Positions 28,183 through 35,984 are shown, counted from the stretch's first letter. The stretch: 64,000 nucleotides of DNA from Sphingobacteruim zhuxiongii (GCF_009557615.1 NZ_CP045652.1:434001-498000), one strand, 5' to 3'. A program made the numbers and translations. Notes: generated by a model from the letters alone, not told the origin.

Positions 28183-28818
28183 ATGAGTTTAAGACTAGGT
28201 GATTTAGCGCCGAATTTTCAGGCAAAAACAACTGTAGGAGATATAGATTTTTATGAATATATAGATGGCTCTTGGGCGGTATTATATTCGCACCCATCTG
28301 ATTATACACCGGTTTGTACGACAGAATTAGGTAGGACGGCAAAATTAAAATCGGAATTTGATCAACGTAATGTTAAAGTCTTAGCACTGAGTGTGGACTC
28401 GGTAGAGGACCATCATGAATGGATTAAAGATATTAATGATACGCAGCAAACTGAGGTCAATTTCCCGATCATTGCAGATGAGGATAAGCATATTGCTGAA
28501 TTATACGATATGATTCATCCAAATGCATCGGCAACAGCTACTGTTCGTTCGGTATTTGTTATAGGGCCTGACAAAAAAGTGAAGTTGACACTTACCTATC
28601 CAGCGTCAACTGGTAGAAATTTCCAAGAAATACTTCGTGTGATTGACTCACTACAGTTAACAGATCAATATCAAGTTGCTACGCCAGCAGACTGGAAAGA
28701 TGGTGAAGATGTAATTGTAGTTCCTGCGGTTAAAACCGAAGAGATCCCTGCTAAGTTTCCAAAAGGATATACTGAAATTCGTCCTTATTTGAGAACAACG
28801 CCTCAACCGAATAAGTAA
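28183..28818 (+). CDS. 1-Cys peroxiredoxin (Prx6/AhpC-TSA family)
   Basis: A 211-residue thiol peroxidase that reduces hydrogen peroxide and organic hydroperoxides in the cytoplasm. The active-site motif is PVCTTE with peroxidatic Cys 45, the only cysteine in the protein, so it is a 1-Cys enzyme. The C-terminal extension with WKDGEDVIVVPAV and FPKGYTEIRPYLR is typical of the Prx6 class. It stands alone between the divergent acyl-CoA dehydrogenase gene and a bidirectional terminator. Confidence 0.95.
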   Translation: MSLRLGDLAPNFQAKTTVGDIDFYEYIDGSWAVLYSHPSDYTPVCTTELGRTAKLKSEFDQRNVKVLALSVDSVEDHHEWIKDINDTQQTEVNFPIIADEDKHIAELYDMIHPNASATATVRSVFVIGPDKKVKLTLTYPASTGRNFQEILRVIDSLQLTDQYQVATPADWKDGEDVIVVPAVKTEEIPAKFPKGYTEIRPYLRTTPQPNK

Positions 28819-28835
28819 TCGCAAACAACGATATT

Positions 28836-28863
28836 AAAAAAGCCAGCTATTAGCTGGCTTTTT
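28836..28863. terminator. Bidirectional terminator between peroxiredoxin and a small membrane gene
   Basis: Stem AAAAAAGCCAGC / GCTGGCTTTTT around loop TATTA (28848-28852), with T-runs on both strands. On the minus strand it overlaps the stop codon of the small gene at 28862. Confidence 0.88.
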
Positions 28864-29059
28864 AATTATATACCTTTTTCTTTTTCCTTCGATCTATGAA
28901 GGAAGTAATCGTTGCAATTAAGAATACGATGATAATTTGTTTCACTAGTGTAATGACGTCAAATTCTTCATGGGTCTCCGCATTCCAATATGCAAAAGTT
29001 TGTATCGCCAATACGATTACCATGAAAATGCAAAAGAAAGTCCAAAACGTCCGCATCAT
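28862..29059 (-). CDS. Small two-helix membrane protein, unknown
   Basis: A 65-residue protein with two hydrophobic segments, about residues 5-24 (FWTFFCIFMVIVLAIQTFAY) and 37-54 (LVKQIIIVFLIATITSF). An acidic linker (NAETHEEFD) separates them, and the C-terminus is very basic (DRRKKKKVYN). The pattern predicts a hairpin in the inner membrane with both ends in the cytoplasm. No family is recognised. The shared terminator at its 3' end supports a real gene. Confidence 0.6.
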   Translation of the reverse strand: MMRTFWTFFCIFMVIVLAIQTFAYWNAETHEEFDVITLVKQIIIVFLIATITSFIDRRKKKKVYN

Positions 29060-29161
29060 TGTAGGTTTGTGTGATTAAATATACTTAATAAATATCTTTA
29101 TATCAGCATTTTATTTTTTATTTGATAATAATATTGAATCAATTTGCAAGGTAAAAGAAAA

Positions 29162-29184
29162 AGGTGTTACGTTTTGTAACACCT
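29162..29184 (-). terminator. Terminator of the sigma/protease operon
   Basis: AGGTGTTAC (29162-29170) / GTAACACCT (29176-29184), loop GTTTT, with a T-run on the minus strand just past the stem. It lies 28 bases after the protease stop. Confidence 0.82.
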
Positions 29185-29211
29185 CATTTCATACATTAGT
29201 CCAATTTATTT

Positions 29212-30279
29212 TTAATATACCTTCACCATATAGATAAAATCTTGCAGTTTTTTAATCTGCTCGGTTCTAGGTAAATTTGATAGGCTATTCTTATTATTTA
29301 ATACAATATTCCCGCGTAAAGACTCTTGAGGAATTCGGTTTAAAGTTTCTACTAGAGCTTTCGTCTTGATTGCGAATGCCGCACCATCAATCCCTTTCTG
29401 TTTTCCAGATATTATACCGATAATATTTCCAAATTTATCAAGTACAGGACCACCACTATTACCAGGGTTTACAGGGACAGAAATCTGATAAGCTGTGGTG
29501 TCGCCACTATAGCCGGTTTCTGAGCTTAAATAGCCTTCGCCATAAACAGCTTCGTCTCTAGGATATCCAATTGTATAAATTCCCTCGCCTAAGTCTAAGT
29601 TTTGACGTTTGAACGTATATGGGATAAACGTAGGTTTTGTAAAAGTGCTGTCTGAAATATGCAAGATGGCAATATCTTTCTCTGGATCCGTATGGATAAT
29701 GGTAGCACGGAACGACTCTCCCTTGTTATTTTGAAGATGAATAGAGTCCGCACCATTGACTACGTGATAGTTGGTCACAATATAGCCATCCTTAGTGAGC
29801 ATAAATCCTGTCGCTCCATATTGTAGGGTTGCCTGATTCGTGTTTTCTTTCTTAATATTCCGAATAGCATTGTGGTGTGCATTTACATTACGCTTTACAT
29901 TATTTACTTCACGGCGTAATGCACTATATTCAGATGTTGTCTTTCTAATGGTTGAGAAGTAACCGGTAAGATATAGCGTAGCTAATGAAGAAATGATTGC
30001 TACTGCGGCAGCAGCCACAGCATTAATCTTCAATTTCTTCCACATTCTGTAGATCACAGCTTCTTTTGGCTGTTCGTTAATATTTGCGGCAAGTTTATTT
30101 TTGAATTCTAATCGAGAAGCTTGTTGCTTCATCGTTAAAATGAAAGCCTTATGAGACTGAAAAACCTCATTCAATTCAGAATCCTCATTATAAAGCGCGT
30201 CGAATTCTGCGCGCTCTTGCGCATTCATTTCCCCGCTCAAATAGCGATCTGCTTGTTCTATAAATTCTTGATGTCTCAT
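29212..30279 (-). CDS. Membrane anti-sigma-like protein fused to a trypsin-like (HtrA-type) protease
   Basis: A 355-residue protein in four parts. Residues 1-70 are helical with EQADRYLSGEMNAQERAEFDALY, the look of a cytoplasmic anti-sigma N-terminus. Residues about 86-108 span the membrane. Residues about 112-147 are charged and coiled-coil-like. Residues about 152-325 are a trypsin-like domain with the full triad: His 172 in TNYHVV, Asp 202 in DPEKDIAIL and Ser 275 in NPGNSGGPV. No PDZ domain is present. It starts 17 bases after the ECF sigma gene, so the pair is an operon. The inference is that it holds the sigma factor at the membrane and couples its release to a periplasmic protease. The anti-sigma role is not proven. 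Confidence 0.85.
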   Translation of the reverse strand: MRHQEFIEQADRYLSGEMNAQERAEFDALYNEDSELNEVFQSHKAFILTMKQQASRLEFKNKLAANINEQPKEAVIYRMWKKLKINAVAAAAVAIISSLATLYLTGYFSTIRKTTSEYSALRREVNNVKRNVNAHHNAIRNIKKENTNQATLQYGATGFMLTKDGYIVTNYHVVNGADSIHLQNNKGESFRATIIHTDPEKDIAILHISDSTFTKPTFIPYTFKRQNLDLGEGIYTIGYPRDEAVYGEGYLSSETGYSGDTTAYQISVPVNPGNSGGPVLDKFGNIIGIISGKQKGIDGAAFAIKTKALVETLNRIPQESLRGNIVLNNKNSLSNLPRTEQIKKLQDFIYMVKVY

Positions 30280-30296
30280 AAAAATATTAATCCTTC

Positions 30297-30875
30297 TTAC
30301 TTTTGATCAAAAAACAGTTTTTTTAATCGTTGTAAACACTTGTACTTTTGATTTTTTGCATTGTCAGCGTTTGTATAACCCAGTTTATCGCAGATGTACT
30401 GCATTGATTTGTTCTTAATATAGAAATCTCTTAAAATGGTACTGCAAGGCTCTCCAAGAGCTTCTAAAGCGTGATCCATCTTGTCGAATTTCAACTCCAA
30501 TTCCATATGTTGCTGAATGTCTTCAGATACGTCTGGAATTTCGAAATTCTCGTTATCTGTTATGCTGTAGGAATTGCCTTTCTTGTTTAGGCTCTTTAAC
30601 CATAAGCGTCGACAAATCGCGTATAAGAACGTACTGAGCTTACTGCTGAGTTCAAAATCATTATGAGTAATCTTGTCGTATAATACCATCACCGCCTCCT
30701 GGAAGATATCTTGTGCCTCTTCCTCGGTTCCGTTATTATTGAGGACCAAATGGGAGATAGATGGGTAGAATGATTTGTAGATATAGGATATCGCATCATT
30801 GTCGCCCTTTCGCATCCCTTCGAGTATCTCTTTATCTTCCCGCGTCTTTGGTAATATCTTTCTTAATTTACTCAC
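30297..30875 (-). CDS. ECF-type RNA polymerase sigma factor
   Basis: A 192-residue sigma-70-family factor with only regions 2 and 4. Region 2 (about residues 20-90) includes GDNDAISYIYKSFYPSI and EEEAQDIFQEAVMVLYDKI. Region 4 (about 125-185) has a helix-turn-helix, SMQYICDKLGYTNADNAKNQ, followed by a basic end (RLKKLFFDQK). The first gene of an operon with a membrane anti-sigma/protease fusion, it is probably controlled by that partner. The regulon cannot be seen, and no clear repeated ECF promoter was found in front of it. Confidence 0.93.
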   Translation of the reverse strand: MSKLRKILPKTREDKEILEGMRKGDNDAISYIYKSFYPSISHLVLNNNGTEEEAQDIFQEAVMVLYDKITHNDFELSSKLSTFLYAICRRLWLKSLNKKGNSYSITDNENFEIPDVSEDIQQHMELELKFDKMDHALEALGEPCSTILRDFYIKNKSMQYICDKLGYTNADNAKNQKYKCLQRLKKLFFDQK

Positions 30876-31011
30876 TTATTAATACGCTAATTTTCAAATA
30901 GTAACCCAAAGTAGATGAAATATTTTTTGTCCATTCAATCTTTCAAACGTAATAGAAATTTTATGAAAAATCAATAAAATTTCTGCCTTTCTATTATCTA
31001 GATGTAAAAAA

Positions 31012-31036
31012 AGGGACTTCTCGAAGAAAAGTCCCT
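31012..31036 (-). terminator. Terminator of the DUF4870-type gene
   Basis: AGGGACTT (31012-31019) / AAGTCCCT (31029-31036), with a run of seven T on the minus strand past the stem. Confidence 0.85.
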
Positions 31037-31060
31037 AATGCTGAATATCTTAGCGAAATA

Positions 31061-31420
31061 TTAAATTCCGGCGAATATTGTATTATACTGTTCTCCAAGA
31101 ATCGGTACTACTTTTTGTTTCCCATTGGCAGCATTCATAATACCGATGACCCACATGATGACGCCAATAATAACGCCTGCAATAGCGATAATCCATCCGA
31201 TATATGGAATGTATGAAACAATGCTCACAGCAAAAAGCGTGATGAAAATTCCTAAAGACTGGCGGATATGAAATCTCGCAAATTCGTTTTTCTTTTCGTT
31301 ATTTAATACAAATGCAATAATTAGCCCAATTATAGTTAAGTAAGCGATAATTGCGATGTTTTTACCTTCATCGACATTGTTGAAAGGTTGGTTTTCCATT
31401 GGATTTTGGGGTGTTTCCAT
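31061..31420 (-). CDS. DUF4870/Tic20-like small membrane protein
   Basis: A 119-residue inner-membrane protein with three to four hydrophobic segments after a polar, Asn/Pro-rich N-terminus. The pattern NIAIIAYLTIIGLIIAF, RFHIRQSLGIFI and GWIIAIAGVIIGVIMWVIGIM is that of DUF4870 (Tic20-like) proteins. Their biochemical role is not known. A second ATG seven codons in is also possible. It is monocistronic with its own terminator. Confidence 0.82.
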   Translation of the reverse strand: METPQNPMENQPFNNVDEGKNIAIIAYLTIIGLIIAFVLNNEKKNEFARFHIRQSLGIFITLFAVSIVSYIPYIGWIIAIAGVIIGVIMWVIGIMNAANGKQKVVPILGEQYNTIFAGI

Positions 31421-31569
31421 ATGTTTAGGGTTATAAGTTCATTTAAATTTAAGATAAATATTTGATAATGATATAGATAATTCGCTAAAAATTTTACTGA
31501 TTCGAAACAGAATCAATTGTGTAAACAAATGCTTATATTCATATGTTAATCTTAGTACAGAATTTACTT

Positions 31570-31797
31570 ATGGAAGAAAAAACAATAAAATATCCTCATC
31601 CTAATGGTGAAATTACCGTGTTGTGGAAACCTGAGCTTTGTATACATTCTGGCATTTGTGTGAAATTACTGCCGAATGTTTACCATCCTAGAGACAGACC
31701 TTGGTTAAGACCAGAAAACGCAAATACCGATGAATTGATTGCTCAGATACAAGAGTGTCCTTCTGGGGCATTATCATTTATTGATCATCGAAAATAA
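31570..31797 (+). CDS. YjdI-type mono-cluster Fe-S protein
   Basis: A 75-residue protein with three visible cysteines in the arrangement of the Fer4_19/YjdI family: Cys 24 and Cys 30 in LCIHSGICVK, and Cys 63 in QECPSGALSF. Also typical are WKPELC, VYHPRDRPWL and the closing CPSGAL. Such proteins are thought to bind a single Fe-S cluster; the function is unknown. I start at the ATG at 31570, since an upstream start at 31543 would add nine hydrophobic residues not seen in the family. An IS3-type element is inserted 46 bases past its stop. Confidence 0.85.
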   Translation: MEEKTIKYPHPNGEITVLWKPELCIHSGICVKLLPNVYHPRDRPWLRPENANTDELIAQIQECPSGALSFIDHRK

Positions 31798-31843
31798 AAG
31801 AAAAGGGACAGCTGTTAAGCTGATAAAAGATTGAATATTTCAG

Positions 31844-31869
31844 TGACTAGTCCTGAAAAATAGATACAG
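31844..31869 (+). repeat. Left terminal inverted repeat of the IS3-type element
   Basis: Starts TGACTAGTCCTGAAA. The first 15 bases match the right end at 13 positions, and about 20 of 26 match overall. The flanking target duplication CAG lies at 31841-31843. Confidence 0.85.
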
Positions 31870-31896
31870 TTTTTCAGTGATTAAAAATACATAATT

Positions 31897-32745
31897 TTAT
31901 GCAGTAGTAGCCGAGAGGTTTCTACTGCTTTTTGTTTTATAAGTTTTGTAATTCATATTTGATTTGAGATGCATTTGATTGGGAGTTAGCATATGATTAG
32001 ACCAATGTGGTCTGTCATTGTTGTAGATATTGATTGCTTCCTCTACAATTTGCTTCATCAAAGTTAGATCTAAATGATAGGTATCAATCATGAACTCTTG
32101 TTTCAGAATACCGTTTATACGTTCAGCAATGGCGTTTTCATAAGGATCAGAGTTTTCTGTCATACTGCACTTAATCTTGTATTTGTTTAGATAATATTGA
32201 TACTCGTCTGAACAATATTGGATACCTCTGTCGGAATGATGGATTAATGATTCCTTTATTTTTCTTTGTTTTTGAGCCATTTTTAATGCTTTTACAACAT
32301 GACTTGTACACATTGTGCTTGAGATTTCAAAGCCTACTATCTTCTTAGAATATACATCTGTAATCAAACTTAGATAACAAGGTTTTTCTCGCTTTCCGAT
32401 GTAAGTGAGGTCACTCACCCAAACTTGATTGGGACGATAAATATTCATTTCTTTAATAATATTAGGATATTTTTTAAATCGATGATGTGACATGGTCGTG
32501 GTACGATAACTCCGTTTTGGAATAATTAATAAGTGATTGGCTCGTAAAATATCAAAAAACTTGTCTCTGCCAACTTTTAATACCTGTAGCTCTTGGACCA
32601 ATAAATGATAGAGTTTCCGTGTACCAATTCTTGGCTGAACAGCGCGTAGTTCCTGGACTAAGCTCACAACTTTACTCGCTATATTTTGACTTCTTTTAGT
32701 TCGTCTGATTCTTCGATAATACACTTGCCTACTTAACCCGAACAA
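31897..32745 (-). CDS. IS3-family transposase OrfB (DDE integrase)
   Basis: A 282-residue rve-type integrase core. The DDE triad is visible: Asp in QVWVSDLTYIG, Asp in HHSDRGIQYCSDEYQ and Glu in NAIAERINGILKQEF. The N-terminal HTH_21-like part (ASKVVSLVQELRAVQPRIGTRKLY) is present. The frame has only a TTG start of its own. The reading frame continues upstream to the A6G slippery site, so the active product is expected to be an OrfAB fusion made by -1 frameshifting from orfA. Confidence 0.93.
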   Translation of the reverse strand: MFGLSRQVYYRRIRRTKRSQNIASKVVSLVQELRAVQPRIGTRKLYHLLVQELQVLKVGRDKFFDILRANHLLIIPKRSYRTTTMSHHRFKKYPNIIKEMNIYRPNQVWVSDLTYIGKREKPCYLSLITDVYSKKIVGFEISSTMCTSHVVKALKMAQKQRKIKESLIHHSDRGIQYCSDEYQYYLNKYKIKCSMTENSDPYENAIAERINGILKQEFMIDTYHLDLTLMKQIVEEAINIYNNDRPHWSNHMLTPNQMHLKSNMNYKTYKTKSSRNLSATTA

Positions 32746-32759
32746 CCCACAAGTAAAAC

Positions 32760-33188
32760 TTAGGCTTTTTTGTTTTTCTTGTCGGAAACAATCGATTGTG
32801 CGGGTTTGAAGTTTTTTCTTACGTCTATTTTATATTCTTGTTCGGCAATATCGATCATCATATCAAAGATAATCGCTTTGGAATCAGCAATGTAATTCTG
32901 TCGCTCAAGCTGCGCTTTCTGCTTCTCCAACAATTTGATTTTGGCTTCTAATTCTAAAATGCGTTGTTCTGGTGACTTTGCCATACTGGATGGTATTTGA
33001 TTCTCCCAATCAAAGTTACCATATTTTTTCAACCAGTTACGAATTGTGCTATCTCCTTGGATACCATACTTTCTTTGTGCTTGTGTGCTTGTCAATTCTC
33101 CGGATTCAACTTCTCTGACAACATTCAGTTTGAAGCTTAAAGTGTAATCACGCTGCGTACGTTTTACATAATTGGATATTTCTTTCAT
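32760..33188 (-). CDS. IS3-family transposase OrfA (DNA-binding subunit)
   Basis: A 142-residue protein with a helix-turn-helix of the IS3/IS911 OrfA type (LTSTQAQRKYGIQGDSTIRNWLKKYG, about residues 33-58). A leucine-zipper-like segment (EQRILELEAKIKLLEKQKAQ, about 74-93) follows, used for multimerisation. It ends KKNKKA at a TAA inside the frameshift window. It gives OrfA alone, or OrfAB when ribosomes slip at 32765-32771. Confidence 0.92.
   Translation of the reverse strand: MKEISNYVKRTQRDYTLSFKLNVVREVESGELTSTQAQRKYGIQGDSTIRNWLKKYGNFDWENQIPSSMAKSPEQRILELEAKIKLLEKQKAQLERQNYIADSKAIIFDMMIDIAEQEYKIDVRKNFKPAQSIVSDKKNKKA
32765..32771 (-). other. Programmed -1 frameshift site of the IS3-type element
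   Basis: On the minus strand the orfA end reads AAC AAA AAA GCC TAA, containing the slippery heptamer AAAAAAG. A shift of -1 leads without a stop into SLSFTCGLFGLSRQVYYRR, the start of OrfB. Confidence 0.85.
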
Positions 33189-33201
33189 AACGATTCTTTT
33201 T

Positions 33202-33227
33202 ATGTATCGCTATTTCAGGACGAGACA
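33202..33227 (-). repeat. Right terminal inverted repeat of the IS3-type element
   Basis: Read inward on the minus strand it starts TGTCTCGTCCTGAAA, matching the left end. The target duplication CAG follows at 33228-33230. Confidence 0.85.
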
Positions 33228-33241
33228 CAGGTATAAAACAA

Positions 33242-33274
33242 AAAAGGTGTTAAACTCTACGTTTAACACCTTTT
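33242..33274 (-). terminator. Terminator of the tRNA-Asp cluster
   Basis: Perfect 14-bp stem AAAAGGTGTTAAAC (33242-33255) / GTTTAACACCTTTT (33261-33274), loop TCTAC, with a T-run on the minus strand. It lies eight bases past the last tRNA and eleven bases from the IS target duplication. Confidence 0.9.
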
Positions 33275-33281
33275 CTTTAAG

Positions 33282-33355
33282 CGGTCTGGACGGGACTCGA
33301 ACCCGCGACCCCATGCGTGACAGGCATGTATTCTAACCAGCTGAACTACCAGACC
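33282..33355 (-). tRNA. tRNA-Asp (GTC), copy 1
   Basis: 74 bases. Acceptor arms GGTCTGG / CCAGACC with discriminator G, D-arm GTTCAGCTGGTTAGAAT, anticodon loop CTGTCAC (anticodon GTC) and T-loop TTCGAGT. CCA is not encoded. Identical in sequence to the copies at 33408 and 33564. Confidence 0.97.
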
Positions 33356-33407
33356 TAACATTTTAAAAAGAATTTAATTTATCCGCTATAAATTGGATAT
33401 TTTTTGG

Positions 33408-33481
33408 CGGTCTGGACGGGACTCGAACCCGCGACCCCATGCGTGACAGGCATGTATTCTAACCAGCTGAACTACCAGACC
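33408..33481 (-). tRNA. tRNA-Asp (GTC), copy 2
   Basis: Identical over all 74 bases to copies 1 and 3, with anticodon loop CTGTCAC and no encoded CCA. It is separated from copy 1 by 52 bases and from copy 3 by 82 bases of unrelated A+T-rich spacer. Confidence 0.97.
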
Positions 33482-33563
33482 TAAAATCTTTTTAATTGTT
33501 GTTAAAGAACTTTGTTGAAGGTTTCCCTTCAGATTATAGAGCATCGCGCTCTTTTATTTTTAG

Positions 33564-33637
33564 CGGTCTGGACGGGACTCGAACCCGCGACCCCATGCGT
33601 GACAGGCATGTATTCTAACCAGCTGAACTACCAGACC
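33564..33637 (-). tRNA. tRNA-Asp (GTC), copy 3
   Basis: The promoter-proximal copy, identical to the other two. It lies 73 bases past the prfA stop on the same strand, so it could be read through from prfA or have its own promoter. No exact TAnnTTTG was noted in the gap. Confidence 0.97.
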
Positions 33638-33710
33638 ATTGCCCTTCTTTTGAGAAGGTGTGCAAATATAGTGTTTATTTCTAAATTCGCTAATAAAATT
33701 TTTAAAAATC

Positions 33711-34784
33711 TTACTCTACAGCGCCTTCTTTCATCTTTTCTGCATTCTCAGCAAACTGTAATGCGTCGATAATATCCTGAATATCACCGTCCATAATCGC
33801 TGGAAGATTATACATAGTCAATCCAATACGGTGTTCTGTAACACGGCCCTGAGGATAGTTATATGTTCTAATTTTTGCAGAACGGTCTCCTGTTGACACC
33901 ATAGTCTTACGTTTTGCGGCAACATCACCGTGCTTTTTCTGAACTTCAAGCTCATAAAGTTTATTACGTAACATCTCCATCGCAAGTTCACGGTTTGCTA
34001 ATTGAGAACGCTCAACTTGACAGACAACGACAATACCGCTGGGCTTATGTGTTAATTGAACTTTTGTTTCTACCTTGTTGACGTTCTGTCCACCAGCACC
34101 TCCCGAACGGGAAGTTTGCAATTCAATATCGCCTGGATTTAACTCCACATCGACTTCTTCTGCTTCTGGTAGCACCGCAACTGAAGCGGCAGAAGTATGG
34201 ACACGACCTTGTGTTTCTGTATCAGGTACACGTTGCACACGGTGAACTCCAGATTCATATTTTAACTGACCATAAACATCATCACCAATAACTTTCAAGA
34301 TTACCTCTTTATAGCCACCGGAAGTACCTTCTGTAACGTCCATAACTTCGTTTTTCCAGCCTTTGGTTTCGAAGTAACGGGTATACATGCGATAAAGATC
34401 TCCAGCAAATAATGCGGCTTCGTCACCGCCACTACCGCCACGAATCTCGAGGATCGCATTCTTAGCGTCTTCAGGATCTTTAGGGATCAACATTAATCGA
34501 ATCTCTTCTTCCTTCTCTTCCTTGTCAGTTAAAAGGGTGTCTAACTCCTCTTTAGCCATCTCGCGCAATTCCTGATCCTTTTCGTTCGCTAGGATATCTT
34601 TGCTGGTATCTATGTTGCTAACAATATTTTTGTAGATATGATACTGCTCAACGATTTTTGACAAGTCTTTATATTCTTTGTTCAATTTCGCGAAACGCTT
34701 CATATCTGAGATGATATCAGGTTGGCTTAATTCAGCTTCAACCTCTTCCCATCGTCCTTTTATTGCTTGTAATTTCTCTAACAT
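33711..34784 (-). CDS. prfA: Peptide chain release factor 1
   Basis: A 357-residue class I release factor that ends translation at UAA and UAG. The catalytic GGQ is at residues 231-233 in [14 protein letters not shown]. The stop-recognition tripeptide region reads [10 protein letters not shown] (PDT where E. coli RF1 has PAT), and [19 protein letters not shown] is the usual conserved stretch. Length and the absence of an internal frameshift fit RF1 rather than RF2. The three tRNA-Asp genes follow downstream. Confidence 0.96.
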   Translation of the reverse strand: MLEKLQAIKGRWEEVEAELSQPDIISDMKRFAKLNKEYKDLSKIVEQYHIYKNIVSNIDTSKDILANEKDQELREMAKEELDTLLTDKEEKEEEIRLMLIPKDPEDAKNAILEIRGGSGGDEAALFAGDLYRMYTRYFETKGWKNEVMDVTEGTSGGYKEVILKVIGDDVYGQLKYESGVHRVQRVPDTETQGRVHTSAASVAVLPEAEEVDVELNPGDIELQTSRSGGAGGQNVNKVETKVQLTHKPSGIVVVCQVERSQLANRELAMEMLRNKLYELEVQKKHGDVAAKRKTMVSTGDRSAKIRTYNYPQGRVTEHRIGLTMYNLPAIMDGDIQDIIDALQFAENAEKMKEGAVE

Positions 34785-34843
34785 ATTTGTATAATTCGAT
34801 TTCTATAGACTCGTGTATTGCGTTGATTTCACGAGCCAACCGA

Positions 34844-34851
34844 CAAAAATA
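34844..34851 (-). promoter_or_regulatory. -7 promoter element upstream of prfA
   Basis: On the minus strand TATTTTTG, an exact TAnnTTTG match, 59 bases before the prfA start. No TTG is found at the -33 distance. Confidence 0.4.
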
Positions 34852-34880
34852 ACTAAATTTTATCGGTTTTTTGTTGTTTT

Positions 34881-35210
34881 CTAGTGTGAAGAAACAGCTT
34901 TAAGTCCTATAATAGACGCTATTAAAGTAAGGATAAAGAAAATTCGCCAAAAATCTGCGGCTTCTTTGAAGATAAAGATCCCCATTAACACCGTGCCTAC
35001 AGCTCCTATCCCTGTCCAAACCGCATAAGCTGTACCCAAAGGCAGGGTGGCAGTTGCTTTGATCAACAAGCCCATGCTTATCGATACAGAAATAATAAAA
35101 CCGAGGTACCATAACCATTTCTCAGTGCCGACAGCGTCATTTGCTTTGCCGATACAGAAAGTGAACATCACTTCGAAAAGTCCGCCAATGATCAGTAATA
35201 TCCAATTCAT
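34881..35210 (-). CDS. SMR-family exporter, Gdx/SugE-like
   Basis: A 109-residue, four-helix small multidrug-resistance transporter of the inner membrane. The essential Glu 13 is in GGLFEV. The segment ATLPLGTAYAVWTGIGAVGTVLMG closely follows the SugE/Gdx pattern (guanidinium exporters) rather than EmrE. Such proteins work as antiparallel dimers using the proton gradient. Only one SMR gene is present, which fits the Gdx type. It follows the LpxH gene by 21 bases, probably as an operon. No guanidine riboswitch was recognised. Confidence 0.85.
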   Translation of the reverse strand: MNWILLIIGGLFEVMFTFCIGKANDAVGTEKWLWYLGFIISVSISMGLLIKATATLPLGTAYAVWTGIGAVGTVLMGIFIFKEAADFWRIFFILTLIASIIGLKAVSSH

Positions 35211-35231
35211 TCCATTAATTATGTTTTTTAA

Positions 35232-35978
35232 TTATTCCCACTTTTTGAGCTCAAGTTCGTTTCCATCCCAAACTGCGTAGGTATGAAAATTAATCCACTC
35301 CCCCAGATTAACAATACGGCTATTGTTAGAAAGGTTGACGTCGTATGGTAAATGTCGATGTCCAAAGATCATATAATCGAAGTGTTCTTTTGCTAGTAGT
35401 TCTTTTGCATAAACAATTAACCATTCATTCTCTTCTCCGAGAAAATGTTCATCTTCGTTATTAGAAATACGACTGTGTTTTGACCATTGCTGCGCAATTC
35501 CTATTCCTAAGTTAGGGTGTAATCTCGCGAAAAGCCATTGACAAAAAGAACTTCGAAATATCTTTTTTAGAAACTTATATTTTCGGTCTCCGGGACCTAG
35601 TCCATCACCATGATGAATATAGAATTTCTTATTATTGTAAGTTACTTCTAATTCATTGCTTATGATTTCGGCGCCCAATTCATCTTTGAAATAACCAAAC
35701 ATCCACATGTCATGGTTACCCTTGAACAGTTTGATTTTAACGCCTAGATCGGCCAATTCGGCTAATTTTCCTAAAAATCGGATATAACCTCTCGGTACAA
35801 CGGTTTTATATTCAAACCAGAAATCGAAGACGTCTCCAACAAGGTATAATTCTTTTGCGTCGACCTTAATAGCATCTAGCCAACTGATAATTTTTTGTTC
35901 TCGTAGTACGCTTGCTTCCTTTGGATAGGAGCCCAAATGGAAGTCAGAAGCAAAGTATATTTTATCGCGAGAGCTCAT
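35232..35978 (-). CDS. lpxH: UDP-2,3-diacylglucosamine hydrolase-like (LpxH family) phosphoesterase
   Basis: A 248-residue calcineurin-like metallophosphoesterase that makes lipid X in lipid A synthesis at the inner membrane. Metal-binding motifs are in order: ASDFHLGSY, VGDVFDFWFEY, KGNHDMWMF, YIHHGDGLGPGD and FGHRHLP. I chose the ATG at 35978 (MSSRDKIYF). An upstream in-frame start at 35996 would add six residues but lies over the -7 promoter element. Bacteroidota LpxH members are shorter than or divergent from E. coli LpxH, so a related phosphoesterase remains possible. Confidence 0.87.
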   Translation of the reverse strand: MSSRDKIYFASDFHLGSYPKEASVLREQKIISWLDAIKVDAKELYLVGDVFDFWFEYKTVVPRGYIRFLGKLAELADLGVKIKLFKGNHDMWMFGYFKDELGAEIISNELEVTYNNKKFYIHHGDGLGPGDRKYKFLKKIFRSSFCQWLFARLHPNLGIGIAQQWSKHSRISNNEDEHFLGEENEWLIVYAKELLAKEHFDYMIFGHRHLPYDVNLSNNSRIVNLGEWINFHTYAVWDGNELELKKWE

Positions 35979-35984
35979 GAACGC

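Larger units (their letters stand above)
31844..33227 (-). mobile_element. Complete IS3-family insertion sequence, 1384 bp
   Basis: The element has imperfect terminal inverted repeats of about 26 bp (left TGACTAGTCCTGAAA, right TGTCTCGTCCTGAAA read inward). It carries two overlapping-frame transposase genes on the minus strand, an A6G frameshift site between them, and a 3-bp direct repeat CAG at 31841-31843 and 33228-33230. These match the IS3 family. All catalytic residues and both ends are intact, so the copy could be active. It sits between the YjdI-type gene and the terminator of the tRNA-Asp cluster and interrupts no recognised gene. Confidence 0.92.

Noticed and set aside
31801..31830. 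Small hairpin CAGCT-GTTA-AGCTG after the YjdI-type gene as a terminator
   Set aside because: The stem is short and there is no T-run; too weak to call.
33282..33637. CRISPR-like direct repeats
   Set aside because: The three repeated units are 74-base tRNA-Asp genes with cloverleaf features, not repeats with spacers.
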